Part shown: positions 1-8,107 of the stretch, one piece after another
How the letters are laid out: every line of letters starts with the position of its first letter
Position numbering within the stretch: position 1 is the stretch's first letter
Origin: Methanofollis fontis
GTDB taxonomy: Archaea > Halobacteriota > Methanomicrobia > Methanomicrobiales > Methanofollaceae
DNA: 64,000 bases
Direction of reading: 5' to 3'
NCBI RefSeq assembly: GCF_004297185.1
Contig: NZ_PGCL01000001.1
Coordinates: 496,001 to 560,000, forward strand
Made by a program: the position numbers and the translations under genes
The notes under the pieces: model-generated
Databases searched by the model: none
What the model saw: only the letters and a program-made list of their open reading frames with translations
Told to the model about the DNA's origin: nothing

Positions 1-282
1 ATCCTCCTGGACGAACCGATGGGGCAGGAGGAGGTGGAGGCCCTCTACCGCGAGTTCTACCGGGGCGAGTATTTCGTGCGCCTCCAGCGGCCGATGCTGT
101 CGGCGGTGCGGGGGAGCAATTTCTGTGATATCGCCGTCGAGAGCGAGGGAAGCCGGGTCGTCGCCGTTTCGGCGATCGATAACCTGGTCAAGGGCGCTGC
201 CGGGCAGGCGATCCAGAATATGAATATTATGTGCGGCTATGCCGAAAATGCGGGGCTGACCGTGCCCCCGTGCCTACCCTGA
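1..282 (+). CDS. argC: N-acetyl-gamma-glutamyl-phosphate reductase, C-terminal part
   Basis: This is the last 93 codons of ArgC, cut by the window edge; the frame is open back to base 1. ArgC reduces N-acetylglutamyl phosphate to the semialdehyde with NADPH, the third step of arginine synthesis. The diagnostic part is the [15 protein letters not shown] stretch near the C-terminus, conserved in the family. A CBS protein, argJ and argB follow on the same strand with tiny gaps, so this is an arginine operon. The assignment is secure although the catalytic Cys lies outside the window. Confidence 0.93.
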   Translation: MLLDEPMGQEEVEALYREFYRGEYFVRLQRPMLSAVRGSNFCDIAVESEGSRVVAVSAIDNLVKGAAGQAIQNMNIMCGYAENAGLTVPPCLP

Positions 283-297
283 ACGGAGATGAAGAGA

Positions 298-786
298 ATG
301 AAAGTACGTGATATCATGACCGTGGACCCGGTGACCGTCTCCCCCGACGATTCGGTCCGCCGGGCGGCGTCGCTGCTGCGCCGACACAATGTGAGCGGGC
401 TCCCCGTGATCGACGAGAACCAGGTGGTCGGTATGGTCACCGAGGCCGATATCCTCTCCCTGCTGAAGACCGGCGGGATCTCGAACGACCTCTGGCTTCC
501 ATCACCCCTCGAGTTCATCGAGGTCCCGATCCGGGAGGCGATCAACTGGGAGAAGACCCGTGAGGCCCTTTCTGATGTGGGGAAGGTGACGGTGCGGAAG
601 GTGATGTCGATGCCGGTGATCACCATCGGACCGGACGAGGAGATCGAGCGTGCGGCGGCCCTGATGCTGAGGGAGGGGATCGCACGCCTGCCGGTCGTGG
701 AGAAGGGGCGGCTGGTCGGGATCCTTGCACGTCGCGATATCGTGCAGGGGCTCGGCACCTCCTTCTCGGAGGGAGAAGAGGAATGA
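298..786 (+). CDS. CBS-domain pair protein in the arginine operon
   Basis: A 162-residue protein made of two CBS domains (about residues 1-60 and 100-160), each opening with the V-R-D/K-I/V-M pattern, joined by a linker. CBS pairs usually bind adenine nucleotides or SAM and act as regulatory modules; no catalytic domain is present. An ATG at 289 is possible, but the GGAG at 285-288 touches it. The ATG at 298 sits nine bases after that GGAG and gives the usual MKVRDIM start, so I chose 298. It lies 15 bases after argC, and its stop overlaps the argJ start (ATGA). A role in sensing energy state for arginine synthesis is inference. Confidence 0.85.
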   Translation: MKVRDIMTVDPVTVSPDDSVRRAASLLRRHNVSGLPVIDENQVVGMVTEADILSLLKTGGISNDLWLPSPLEFIEVPIREAINWEKTREALSDVGKVTVRKVMSMPVITIGPDEEIERAAALMLREGIARLPVVEKGRLVGILARRDIVQGLGTSFSEGEEE

Positions 787-1934
787 AGAGTCTCTGCGCC
801 GTCCCCGGCGTGGAGGCGGCGGGAATAAAGGAGGGCAAATATGGTCTCGCCCTGATCCGGGCCGAGGGCACGGCGGCCGCCACCTTCACCTCGAACCTGA
901 TGGCCGCCGCCCCGGTGCAGGTGATGCGCCGGCAGATCCGGGCGGGCCGCCTGGAGGCGATCGTGGTGAACTCGGGGTGTGCGAACGCCTATACCGGGCA
1001 GCGGGGCGTTGAAGACGCCGTGGAGATGACCGCCATCGCCGGCGAGGCGCTCGGTGTCGATGCCGGCCGGGTCGGGGTGGCGAGCACCGGCGTGATCGGG
1101 CGTTACCTGGACCTGCCGCTGATCAGGCGGCAGTGTGCGGCGGTGGCGCCGACACTCTCCTGTTCGGCCGCGGCCGAGACCGCCGCCGCCCGGGCGATCA
1201 TGACCACCGATCTCGTCGAGAAGCACGCCCTGGTGGAGGCGGACGGTTTCACGGTCGGCGGCATCTGCAAGGGGAGCGGGATGATCGCCCCGAACATGGG
1301 CACGATGCTCGCCTTCATCTATACCGATGCCGAGATCGGGGCCGAGGACCTATCGGACTCCCTGCGCACGGCCGTGAGGCGGAGTTTCAACCGGGTGGTC
1401 GTGGACGGCGACGAGAGCACGAACGACTGCGCCTTCTGCACGGCCACGGGTGCTGCGGGGCGGGTGCCGCGTGCGGCCTTCGACGCCGCCCTGGAGCAGT
1501 GCTGCATCTCTCTCGGGATGCAGATCGCCGCCGACGGCGAGGGCGCCACCAAGCTCATCGAGGTGCGGGTCTCCGGGGCCGGGGACGAGGCGGCGGCCGA
1601 GATGATCGCCCGCACGGTCGTGGGTTCCCCGCTCGTCAAGACGGCGGTCTATGGCGAGGACCCGAACTGGGGGCGGGTGATCGCCGCGGCCGGGCGTGCC
1701 GGCACCCCCTTCGACCCGGATGCGGTGGACCTCTCCATCGGGGAGGGCGAGGCCGAGACCCCCCTCGTCCGGAACGGCGAGATCGTCTCCGACCTCGTGC
1801 GGGCGAAGGCGGCGATGCAGGGGCGGCGGGTGGTCTTCGCCCTCTCGGTCGGCGACGGCGAGGGCGAGGCCACCGCATGGGGATGCGACCTCACCGAGAA
1901 ATATGTTGAGATCAACGGGAAGTACACAACATGA
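783..1934 (+). CDS. argJ: bifunctional ornithine acetyltransferase / N-acetylglutamate synthase
   Basis: ArgJ (383 residues, normal length) moves the acetyl group from N-acetylornithine to glutamate, recycling acetyl groups in the arginine pathway. The proenzyme cleaves itself before a nucleophilic Thr. That site is visible as [16 protein letters not shown] with Thr at about residue 174; the residue before it is Gly here, where Ala is common. NSGCAN near residue 63 and the DPNWGR motif in the C-terminal part are also typical. The start overlaps the CBS gene by ATGA and the stop overlaps argB by ATGA, which implies translational coupling. Whether it also accepts acetyl-CoA cannot be told from the sequence. 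Confidence 0.95.
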   Translation: MKSLCAVPGVEAAGIKEGKYGLALIRAEGTAAATFTSNLMAAAPVQVMRRQIRAGRLEAIVVNSGCANAYTGQRGVEDAVEMTAIAGEALGVDAGRVGVASTGVIGRYLDLPLIRRQCAAVAPTLSCSAAAETAAARAIMTTDLVEKHALVEADGFTVGGICKGSGMIAPNMGTMLAFIYTDAEIGAEDLSDSLRTAVRRSFNRVVVDGDESTNDCAFCTATGAAGRVPRAAFDAALEQCCISLGMQIAADGEGATKLIEVRVSGAGDEAAAEMIARTVVGSPLVKTAVYGEDPNWGRVIAAAGRAGTPFDPDAVDLSIGEGEAETPLVRNGEIVSDLVRAKAAMQGRRVVFALSVGDGEGEATAWGCDLTEKYVEINGKYTT

Positions 1935-2800
1935 GGCGCGAAGAAGTGCTGATGGAGGCCCTGCCCTATATCCAGCAGTTCCACGGGCGGACCATCGTCA
2001 TCAAACTCGGCGGCCATGCCATGGTCGATGAGGAGGTGCTGGAGAATGCGATCAAGGACGCCATACTCCTCCATTATGTGGGGATGCAGGTGGTGCTGGT
2101 GCATGGCGGCGGTCCGGAGATCACCGAGAAGATGAAGGCGCTCGGCAAGGAGCCGCGGTTTGTCGGGGGCCTGCGGATCACCGACGACGAGACCCTGGAG
2201 ATCGCCCAGATGGTGCTGGTCGGCAAGATCAACGACGGCATCGTCTCCCGCGTCGCCCGGTGCGGCGCCCTGGGCGTCGGGCTCTCGGGCAATGACGGCA
2301 ACCTGATCATGGCGAAGAAGATCGGGATGCAGCGGGTGCTCATCGGCGAGGAGGAGCATGAGGTCGACCTCGGGTATGTCGGCGAGATCGAGCGGATCAA
2401 CCCCGAGATCCTGGAAACCCTGCTGAAAAACGGGTATATCGGCGTCGTGGCCCCGATCGCCATCGACCGGGCGGGGCGGAGCCTCAATATCAATGCGGAC
2501 ACGGCGGCCGGTGAGATCGCCGTCGCCCTGGGGGCCTTCAAACTCGTGAACCTCACCGATGTCGACGGCGTGATGGATAAGGAGCGGACCCAGGTCTTCC
2601 GCCGCCTCCATGTCGCCGAGACCGAGGACCTGATGGCCGACGGCACCATCTCCGAGGGGATGATCCCGAAGATCGGGTCGTGCGTCCGGGCGGTGCGGGG
2701 CGGTGTGCCCCATGCCCATATCGTCAACGGCAACAAGGCCCACACCATCCTCCTCGAACTCTTCACCGATGCCGGCGTCGGGACGATGATCACGGAATAA
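1931..2800 (+). CDS. argB: acetylglutamate kinase
   Basis: ArgB phosphorylates N-acetylglutamate with ATP, the second step of arginine synthesis. The 289-residue protein has the amino-acid-kinase glycine motif KLGGHAM near residue 25, [10 protein letters not shown] near residue 55 and the [12 protein letters not shown] segment near residue 190. It overlaps argJ by ATGA. An ATG seven codons later (1952) is a second possible start, but the coupled one is preferred. A 7-bp GC-rich hairpin follows the stop (2818-2834), and this is the last gene of the arginine run. Confidence 0.95.
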   Translation: MRREEVLMEALPYIQQFHGRTIVIKLGGHAMVDEEVLENAIKDAILLHYVGMQVVLVHGGGPEITEKMKALGKEPRFVGGLRITDDETLEIAQMVLVGKINDGIVSRVARCGALGVGLSGNDGNLIMAKKIGMQRVLIGEEEHEVDLGYVGEIERINPEILETLLKNGYIGVVAPIAIDRAGRSLNINADTAAGEIAVALGAFKLVNLTDVDGVMDKERTQVFRRLHVAETEDLMADGTISEGMIPKIGSCVRAVRGGVPHAHIVNGNKAHTILLELFTDAGVGTMITE

Positions 2801-2834
2801 TTCTCTTTTGTGTGATGGGGAGGGATCCCCTCCC
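2801..2834 (+). terminator. probable terminator after argB
   Basis: Directly after the argB stop comes a pyrimidine-rich TTCTCTTTTG and then an inverted repeat, GGGAGGG-ATC-CCCTCCC (2818-2834), with a further T-run near 2850. T-rich tracts end transcription in archaea; the hairpin may add to this. Position at the end of an operon supports the call. Confidence 0.4.
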
Positions 2835-3021
2835 GTTCCGGGTGCTAATCGCTTTTTCCCGCAAAAAACCGGATGGGTTTTGTCACCCCCCGCTCCCCCG
2901 GTCGATGCGATAGGGGCGGGTATGGGTATGTGGGGAAATTCGTGCCCCCCTCCCGGTCAGAGGCATCGAACAATCCCGGATCATCGCAAAACGCACATAG
3001 GAGGAGGCACCACCCTCTCCC

Positions 3022-3155
3022 ATGAAACAGGTCGCCCTCGTGCACTGCAACCGCTATGGCGACGATGAGGTCTTTCGGTCCGTAAAGAGGGCTGCGGCAT
3101 CTGCGCCAACGTCTGCCCGAAGAAGGCGATCGAGATGGCCAGGGAAGAGAAATAA
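3022..3155 (+). pseudogene. chimeric remnant: DUF362 N-terminus joined to a PorD-like ferredoxin C-terminus
   Basis: Bases 3022-3090 encode MKQVALVHCNRYGDDEVF and on to VKRA, which matches the N-terminus of the DUF362 protein encoded on the opposite strand just downstream. A start and an upstream GGAGGAGG are still present. Bases 3088-3155, in a different frame, encode GCGICANVCPKKAIEM to REEK and stop. That matches the end of PorD (minus strand, from 6232) at 64 of 68 bases, and three of the four differences are silent. The joint falls on a shared AGGGC. The middle of both genes is missing, so no working product is expected. Confidence 0.75.
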
Positions 3156-3209
3156 TCTCTTTTCCGGATGTTTCAGGCTCTGGCCCTCTCAAAAACTGCC
3201 GAAGATGGT

Positions 3210-3527
3210 CTACACCATCTTCGTGCCCCAGAGGGCATGCTCATAACGCTGTGCCTTTTCTGCGCCGCGTGTGCAGAAAAATGAATATTTCAGTCCCATC
3301 TCCGCCGCCACCGGGCAGGTCGGACAGATGCAGCCTTTTTCCGTCGGGATGCACATGAAACTCTTTCCGGTTGCGCAGAAGATTAGTTCGTTTCCGTTTT
3401 TTGCACAGCTGGTGTACGACGGGCAGCTGGCGCAGGTGCACATCGATTTCAGGCGGTCGACCATTGCCTTCTGTTCGGCAGGCGGCATTTCCTTCATGGC
3501 GTGCACTTTCGACTCAAAGGTATCCAT
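3210..3527 (-). CDS. Cys-rich DUF2769-type protein
   Basis: A 105-residue protein with a predicted helical N-terminus and about ten cysteines, including CTCASCPSYTSC, a lone C in LIFC and FMC, CICPTCP and a last C in FFC. Their spacing suggests bound metal or Fe-S clusters. This pattern fits DUF2769, a family of unknown function seen mainly in methanogens; the family name is from memory of the motif. It stands alone between the chimeric remnant and the DUF362 gene. No function is assigned. Confidence 0.75.
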   Translation of the reverse strand: MDTFESKVHAMKEMPPAEQKAMVDRLKSMCTCASCPSYTSCAKNGNELIFCATGKSFMCIPTEKGCICPTCPVAAEMGLKYSFFCTRGAEKAQRYEHALWGTKMV

Positions 3528-3584
3528 TCTCTCGTCCCCCGAAGAGAGACGGTCCCGCCCTCTATAAAAGGATTGCGCCCCCCA

Positions 3585-4760
3585 TCACCGCAGCAGACGG
3601 GCGGCGATCCGCCCACCTATCCCCTGCACCAGGTCGATCGCACCATCGGTGCACATCTCATGGCAGCAGTAGCATCGGATGCAGGAGGCGGCGTCGATCA
3701 CCGCCCGCCCCTCCTCGATCCGCATGGCACCGGCCGGGCAGGTGAGCACACAGCGCCCGCATCCGCTGCACCGCTCCGGATCTGGGACGGGAAGCGGGCG
3801 CAGGTCGGTCCCCCTTCGCTGCAGGAAGCGGAGAATCTGCCGGTTTGGCCAGGGGACGGCCGGGCCGCCGGGATGTGTGGAGGGCCTTCTGAAGTCGGGT
3901 ACCCGCACTGCACCGGGGTCGTCGCCGAGCATCTCGAGGTTGGAGCATTCGGGGGCGATGACGCCGCGTTCCATGGCGGCGGCGATCGTCGGCACCGATT
4001 TCGGGTCCATCCCCATCAGACGGGAGGTGGCGACATCCACCGCCGTCGGATCTGCACCGGCCAGGATGGCGCCGATCGGGCGCGGGCTCCCGGACATTGG
4101 GCCGTCGCCCTCCATGCCGACGACGGCGTCCATGATGTGGAGCACCGGGACGACCGCAGCGTTGAGGTCGAGGAGCATCTCCGAGAACTGATCGGGGCGC
4201 CTGAAACGGGCATGGAAGACCGGTTTCTCCAGTCCGGGCACGACGCCGAAGAGGTTCTTGACCGCACCCGAGTATCCGGTGAATAGGTGGGTCTTCGCCT
4301 TTGAGACGGTGACGATGGCGTCGGCTGCAAGCGCCTCGTCGATGATGGCAAAGCGTTTCATCACCGCCCCCTCGGGGTAGGAGACGGTGCTCGAGGCGGT
4401 GTCGGTCGAGAGGGTGACGCCGGGGATAGCCGCGAGCGCTGCAAACCCGGATTTTTCATAGGACCGCCGGAGATTTTTCTCCGTATAGCGCGTCCCGGCG
4501 CCCGGCGAATCGGCGATCACGACGGTGCAGCCGTGGCGGACGATGAGGCGGGCGACGGCGCCCAGCACCGCCGGGTGGGTTGTGACTGCTTTTGCGGGTT
4601 CGGCGCCCATCAGCAGGTTCGGCTTGAGGAGCACCCGCTGGCCTGACCGGACGAAGGCGCCGATCCCGCCGACGAGCCCGATCGCCCGCTCCACCGCGCG
4701 ATCGACCTCTTCAGGGTCGTACCGGCGGCAGTGGACGAGCCCGACCTGTTTTTCCGTCAT
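3585..4760 (-). CDS. DUF362 protein with C-terminal 2x[4Fe-4S] ferredoxin domain
   Basis: About 391 residues. The large N-terminal part is DUF362 (LLKPNLL near residue 45, VTTHPAVL, AKTHLFTGYSGAVKNLFG). The last about 70 residues carry two cluster motifs, CSGCGRCVLTC and CIRCYCCHEMC. DUF362 proteins are abundant in anaerobes and their substrate is unknown; an electron-transfer role is inference from the clusters. Two adjacent ATGs follow GGGAG; the second (4760) has the better spacing, with 4763 the alternative. A remnant of a close relative's N-terminus lies at 3022 on the other strand. Confidence 0.85.
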   Translation of the reverse strand: MTEKQVGLVHCRRYDPEEVDRAVERAIGLVGGIGAFVRSGQRVLLKPNLLMGAEPAKAVTTHPAVLGAVARLIVRHGCTVVIADSPGAGTRYTEKNLRRSYEKSGFAALAAIPGVTLSTDTASSTVSYPEGAVMKRFAIIDEALAADAIVTVSKAKTHLFTGYSGAVKNLFGVVPGLEKPVFHARFRRPDQFSEMLLDLNAAVVPVLHIMDAVVGMEGDGPMSGSPRPIGAILAGADPTAVDVATSRLMGMDPKSVPTIAAAMERGVIAPECSNLEMLGDDPGAVRVPDFRRPSTHPGGPAVPWPNRQILRFLQRRGTDLRPLPVPDPERCSGCGRCVLTCPAGAMRIEEGRAVIDAASCIRCYCCHEMCTDGAIDLVQGIGGRIAARLLR

Positions 4761-4825
4761 CATCACTCCCAGTTTTTGCACCGCTCTGATATATGCGATT
4801 GGGGCGGGGCGGATCCAGACAAAAA

Positions 4826-5345
4826 TGCACTGTAGAAAACCTCCACGATGAGAAATTGTAAGGATCTGTGGAGGTTACAGACAATTATTTTTCCGGCGAT
4901 ATCTTTTGTCTGGATGAGAAATTTTCTTGCTTTGAGATCCCCGGAGAATTTTCTTTTCAAGACAGATAATTTGTTTTCAACGTTTTTGTCGTCGAGGGTA
5001 GATGATGTCATTGAACCGAGTGGCCATTTCCTGTCGGTACGTCCCACCAACGAAGTCAGCATTCCAGGATCGGAGAGGGATAACCGAATTGACATGAAGG
5101 ACTTCCCGGATCAGCCGGTGAATGGCTTCAGAGTCGTATCCCCGATCCATGACATAACAATCGGATTTCCGGAGATTGTGGCATTGCCTGAGTAGTTTCT
5201 TTGCATGCTGGGTATCACGAACCTGGCTTTTCGAGGCAACGAATCCGGTAATAACCTGTTGTTCGGTATCAACCGAGGTTGACGTTTTGAGGAAATGTTT
5301 TCGGATTTCAACAAGCACTTTTTTTAAATTTCCGGTAATTTCGGG
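4826..5345 (-). mobile_element. remnant of an IS4/IS5-group (DDE) transposase, frameshifted
   Basis: Reading on the minus strand from about 5345, one frame gives KHFLKTSTSVDTEQQ, TQHAKKLLRQC, CYVMDRGYDSEAIHRLI and RSWNADFVGG and then stops at 4977. A second frame continues with VENKLSVLKRKFSGDLKARK and IAGKIIVCNLHRSLQFL down to about 4830. Together they are the C-terminal two thirds of a DDE transposase. One base is lost near the CAAAAAC at about 4988-4993. The N-terminal third and the normal stop are missing, and I found no terminal inverted repeats. It is not functional. Confidence 0.8.
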
Positions 5346-5397
5346 AAATAAAATTGATATCCCATCCCCCCAAGTGTTGATGGCGTAGTGATGCCAA

Positions 5398-6027
5398 ATG
5401 CCGACACTCTATCTCTATATCCTTGATACGCTTTCCGACTGGGAAACCGGCCATGCCCTTGGCGAACTCCATTCCGGGAGGTACCTCAAAGACCCGTCGC
5501 TGAAGTACGATGTCGTCCTGTGCGGAAAATCCCTGGACCCGATAACGACGATGGGCGGACTGAAGTTGACACCGGGTATCACCATTGAGAATATCAGGGC
5601 CAAAAAAGGAGATCTCCTGCTCCTGCCCGGCGCAGACCCCTGGCTTGATCCCGCCCATGCGTCGATTATCAATATGGTAGACACGCTCCTTGAGCAGGAG
5701 ATGGTTGTTGCAGCAATCTGCGGGGCTACCCTCGGACTGGCCAATGCCGGGCTGCTTGACAACCGGCCCCACACCAGCAATGATCCCGAAGCGCTCAAAA
5801 TGTTCTGCCCCGGATACAAAGGAGAACAATTGTACCGGACAGAGCCTACAGTGACAGACGGGAACCTTATCACGGCAAGCGGGCTTGCACCGGTTGAATT
5901 TGCCTGCAGCATATTCAGGAAACTGGATGTCATGAATCCCGCAACCCTCGACGCATGGTACGGGCTTTTTACGTTAAGGAAACCGGAATTTTTCTATGCC
6001 CTCATGGCATCCCTGCCTTCTCAATAA
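5398..6027 (+). CDS. DJ-1/PfpI family protein (class I glutamine-amidotransferase fold)
   Basis: A 209-residue protein with the DJ-1/PfpI layout: an acidic residue near Glu16, LLLPGAD near 74-80 and the nucleophile elbow AAICGATLGLANAGLL with Cys108, followed by PHTSN. Members are proteases, chaperones, glyoxalases or transcriptional regulators, so the exact role is open. The start has no clear ribosome-binding site. The gene is less GC-rich than its neighbours and sits right beside a broken transposase, which hints at transfer. It is not obviously part of an operon. Confidence 0.85.
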   Translation: MPTLYLYILDTLSDWETGHALGELHSGRYLKDPSLKYDVVLCGKSLDPITTMGGLKLTPGITIENIRAKKGDLLLLPGADPWLDPAHASIINMVDTLLEQEMVVAAICGATLGLANAGLLDNRPHTSNDPEALKMFCPGYKGEQLYRTEPTVTDGNLITASGLAPVEFACSIFRKLDVMNPATLDAWYGLFTLRKPEFFYALMASLPSQ

Positions 6028-6231
6028 CAAATTCGGAAATTCTGGCTCTGTTGATAACCTGATCGGATGGGCATTGGATGGTGATGGAGCCACGGGTGCC
6101 CGGGGTCTGTCGACCCCCGCCCCGTGGAGAATGACGGTATTAGGGCATCTCAAAAGATCGAAACCGTAGTCACCCTCGCAATTCCCCTGAGCGCGTTGGG
6201 GGAAGGATTTCAACAGAGCAGACAAAAAAAG

Positions 6232-6477
6232 TTATTTCTCTTCTCTGACCATCTCGATTGCCTTTTTCGGGCAGACGTTGGCGCAGATGCCGCAGCCCTT
6301 GCAGAAGTCGAGATCGATGTTGAGTTCTTCATCGATCACGCCGTCCGGGCAGTGGATGGCGCAGATGCCGCACTGGTTGCACTTTTCATGGTCCACGACG
6401 GGCCGGAAGACCCGCCACGACCCTGTCTGGCCGCACGCACCCTTTGTCGGTCTGCTCAGCGCAAGCCTCTCTCTCAT
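6232..6477 (-). CDS. porD: pyruvate:ferredoxin oxidoreductase, delta subunit (2x[4Fe-4S])
   Basis: An 81-residue ferredoxin-like subunit. After a TGSWRVFRPVVD lead typical of PorD there are two [4Fe-4S] motifs, CNQCGICAIHC and CKGCGICANVC. It passes electrons from the pyruvate oxidoreductase core to ferredoxin. It is the last gene of a minus-strand unit running beta, alpha, gamma, delta, and overlaps porG by four bases. Its last 68 bases have a close relative in the chimeric remnant at 3088-3155. The RPVVD lead favours pyruvate over 2-oxoglutarate, but this is not proof of substrate. Confidence 0.88.
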   Translation of the reverse strand: MRERLALSRPTKGACGQTGSWRVFRPVVDHEKCNQCGICAIHCPDGVIDEELNIDLDFCKGCGICANVCPKKAIEMVREEK

Positions 6478-7001
6478 ACGACCATCTCCTGATATGCCGC
6501 TTCGGCCACGGCAACATTTCTCCTGTCCGAGAACATCTCTGAAATCGCCTGTTTCGCCGACTCGAACGAGACCACGCCGAGGCGGGCCGCCGCCCCCAGG
6601 AAGGGGGTGTTCACGATCGGCGTGCCGGCGATCGCCAGGTTCTCGGCCAGGGCGATGCCGGTGAGGTCCACATGGTAGGAGGTGTAGCCCGGGAACTCGT
6701 GGGGGTGCTCGCTGTTGATGACGACGACACCGCCCTCCTTGAGCCCCTGCACGACGTCCACCGTTTCCATGACGCTGGCGTCGAGGACCACCACCATGTC
6801 CGGGTTCCTGATCTGTGAGTAGATCTTGATGGGGCCGTCGTCGATCCGCACAAACGAGGTGACCGGCGCCCCGCGCCGCTCCGCCCCGTAGAAGGGGCAG
6901 GCGGTCGCATGCTTGCCGTCCCTGAAGGCGGCCAGAGCGAGCAGCCGCGCCGCCGTCACGCCGCCCTGCCCGCCGCGGGAGTGAATCCTGATCTCGTACA
7001 T
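6474..7001 (-). CDS. porG: pyruvate:ferredoxin oxidoreductase, gamma subunit
   Basis: A 175-residue subunit starting MYEIRIHSRGGQGGVTAA, the glycine-rich opening of the gamma domain of 2-oxoacid oxidoreductases, with TPFLGAAARLG near the C-terminus. The frame is open further upstream, but the ATG at 7001 shares one base with the porA stop (TAATG) and gives the family N-terminus, so I chose it. In the assembled enzyme this subunit contributes to CoA binding. In a methanogen the complex usually makes pyruvate from acetyl-CoA and CO2. Confidence 0.93.
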   Translation of the reverse strand: MYEIRIHSRGGQGGVTAARLLALAAFRDGKHATACPFYGAERRGAPVTSFVRIDDGPIKIYSQIRNPDMVVVLDASVMETVDVVQGLKEGGVVVINSEHPHEFPGYTSYHVDLTGIALAENLAIAGTPIVNTPFLGAAARLGVVSFESAKQAISEMFSDRRNVAVAEAAYQEMVV

Positions 7002-8107
7002 TATTCGTTCACCCCGAACCAGTGCTCCTCGCCGATCCGCCGTTCCCTCACGAAACCGGCGATATCGTCGTAGGTGACCTCCTGTCCGCCCAGGCCGGCG
7101 ATGACGTTGTAGCACTCGACGCCGGTCTTCGCCCGGATCGAGGCCGCCACAACACCGCCGTAGCCGAAGGAGTAGTCGCGGTCGATCACCACGACCTCCC
7201 TGCCCTTCAGGTCGAGGTCAGGGAAGGGCCGGAACCAGCGCAGCCGCATCGAACCGGCCTTCACGCCCTCCTCCCTGAGGAGGTCCACGGCCACCTCGGC
7301 CTCCTTGCCGAGGGTGCCCATCGAGACCACGACGACATCGGCATCCTCACAGCGATAGTCCTCGGTCGGGCCGTATTTCCGTCCAAACTGCTCGGCGAAT
7401 GCCGCCTCGGTCTCCTGGATCACTGTCCTGGAGTCCCGCATCGAGCGCTCGATGTCCCAGCGGAACCGGAAGTAGTCGGCCGGCCCGGTCATCGGCCCGT
7501 AACCCATCGGGTTCTCGATGTCGATGGCGTGGGGGAGGCGGTTTGGCGGGATGAAGTCCCCGACCTCAACGGTCTCGAGCGACTGCATGATATGCGAGAG
7601 CGAGAAGCCGTCCAGGTTCACCATCACCGGCAGCAGCACCCGCTCGTCCTCGGCGATCCTGAAGGCCATCAGGGTGGCGTCGTAGGCCTCCTGCACGGTG
7701 CCGACGAAGACCTGGAGCCACCCGGTGTCGCGCTGGGAGAAGGCGTCCGTGTGCTCGGCCCAGGTGTTCCAGCCCGGCCCCAGGGCGCGGTTCACGTTCG
7801 CCATCACGATGGGCAGGCGGGCGCCCGCCGCCCAGTGGAGCATCTCGTGCATGTAGAGCAGCCCGTGGGAGCTCGTGGCGGTGAAGGTCCGCACGCCCGT
7901 GACGGCGGCGCCGATACAGGCGGCCATCGCCGAGTGCTCGCTCTCCACCGGGATATACTCCATATCGGCCTCGCCGGATGAGACATACTGGGCGATCTGC
8001 TCGATGATCTCGGTCTGCGGGGTGATCGGGTAGGCGGCCACCACGGAGGGTTTCGCCTCCTTTACGGCCGCTGCCACGGCCTTGTTCCCGGTTGCAATCG
8101 TCAGCAT
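7001..8107 (-). CDS. porA: pyruvate:ferredoxin oxidoreductase, alpha subunit
   Basis: A 368-residue subunit with the alpha-domain motifs GNKAVAAAVKEAKPSVVAAYPITPQTEI at the start (family-typical YPITPQTE) and ESEHSAMAACIGAAVTG and SSHGLLYMHE by residue 90. The C-terminal domain begins near residue 260 (VVVVSMGTLGKEAEVAVD). It pairs with the TPP-binding beta subunit and binds pyruvate. It overlaps porB by seven bases and porG by one base, so the four genes are tightly coupled. Confidence 0.94.
   Translation of the reverse strand: MLTIATGNKAVAAAVKEAKPSVVAAYPITPQTEIIEQIAQYVSSGEADMEYIPVESEHSAMAACIGAAVTGVRTFTATSSHGLLYMHEMLHWAAGARLPIVMANVNRALGPGWNTWAEHTDAFSQRDTGWLQVFVGTVQEAYDATLMAFRIAEDERVLLPVMVNLDGFSLSHIMQSLETVEVGDFIPPNRLPHAIDIENPMGYGPMTGPADYFRFRWDIERSMRDSRTVIQETEAAFAEQFGRKYGPTEDYRCEDADVVVVSMGTLGKEAEVAVDLLREEGVKAGSMRLRWFRPFPDLDLKGREVVVIDRDYSFGYGGVVAASIRAKTGVECYNVIAGLGGQEVTYDDIAGFVRERRIGEEHWFGVNE

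Noticed and set aside
237-1226. Long minus-strand open frame opposite the CBS gene and argJ
   Set aside because: GC-rich antisense shadow; Arg/Gly/His-rich, no family motif and fully covered by genes with clear motifs on the other strand.
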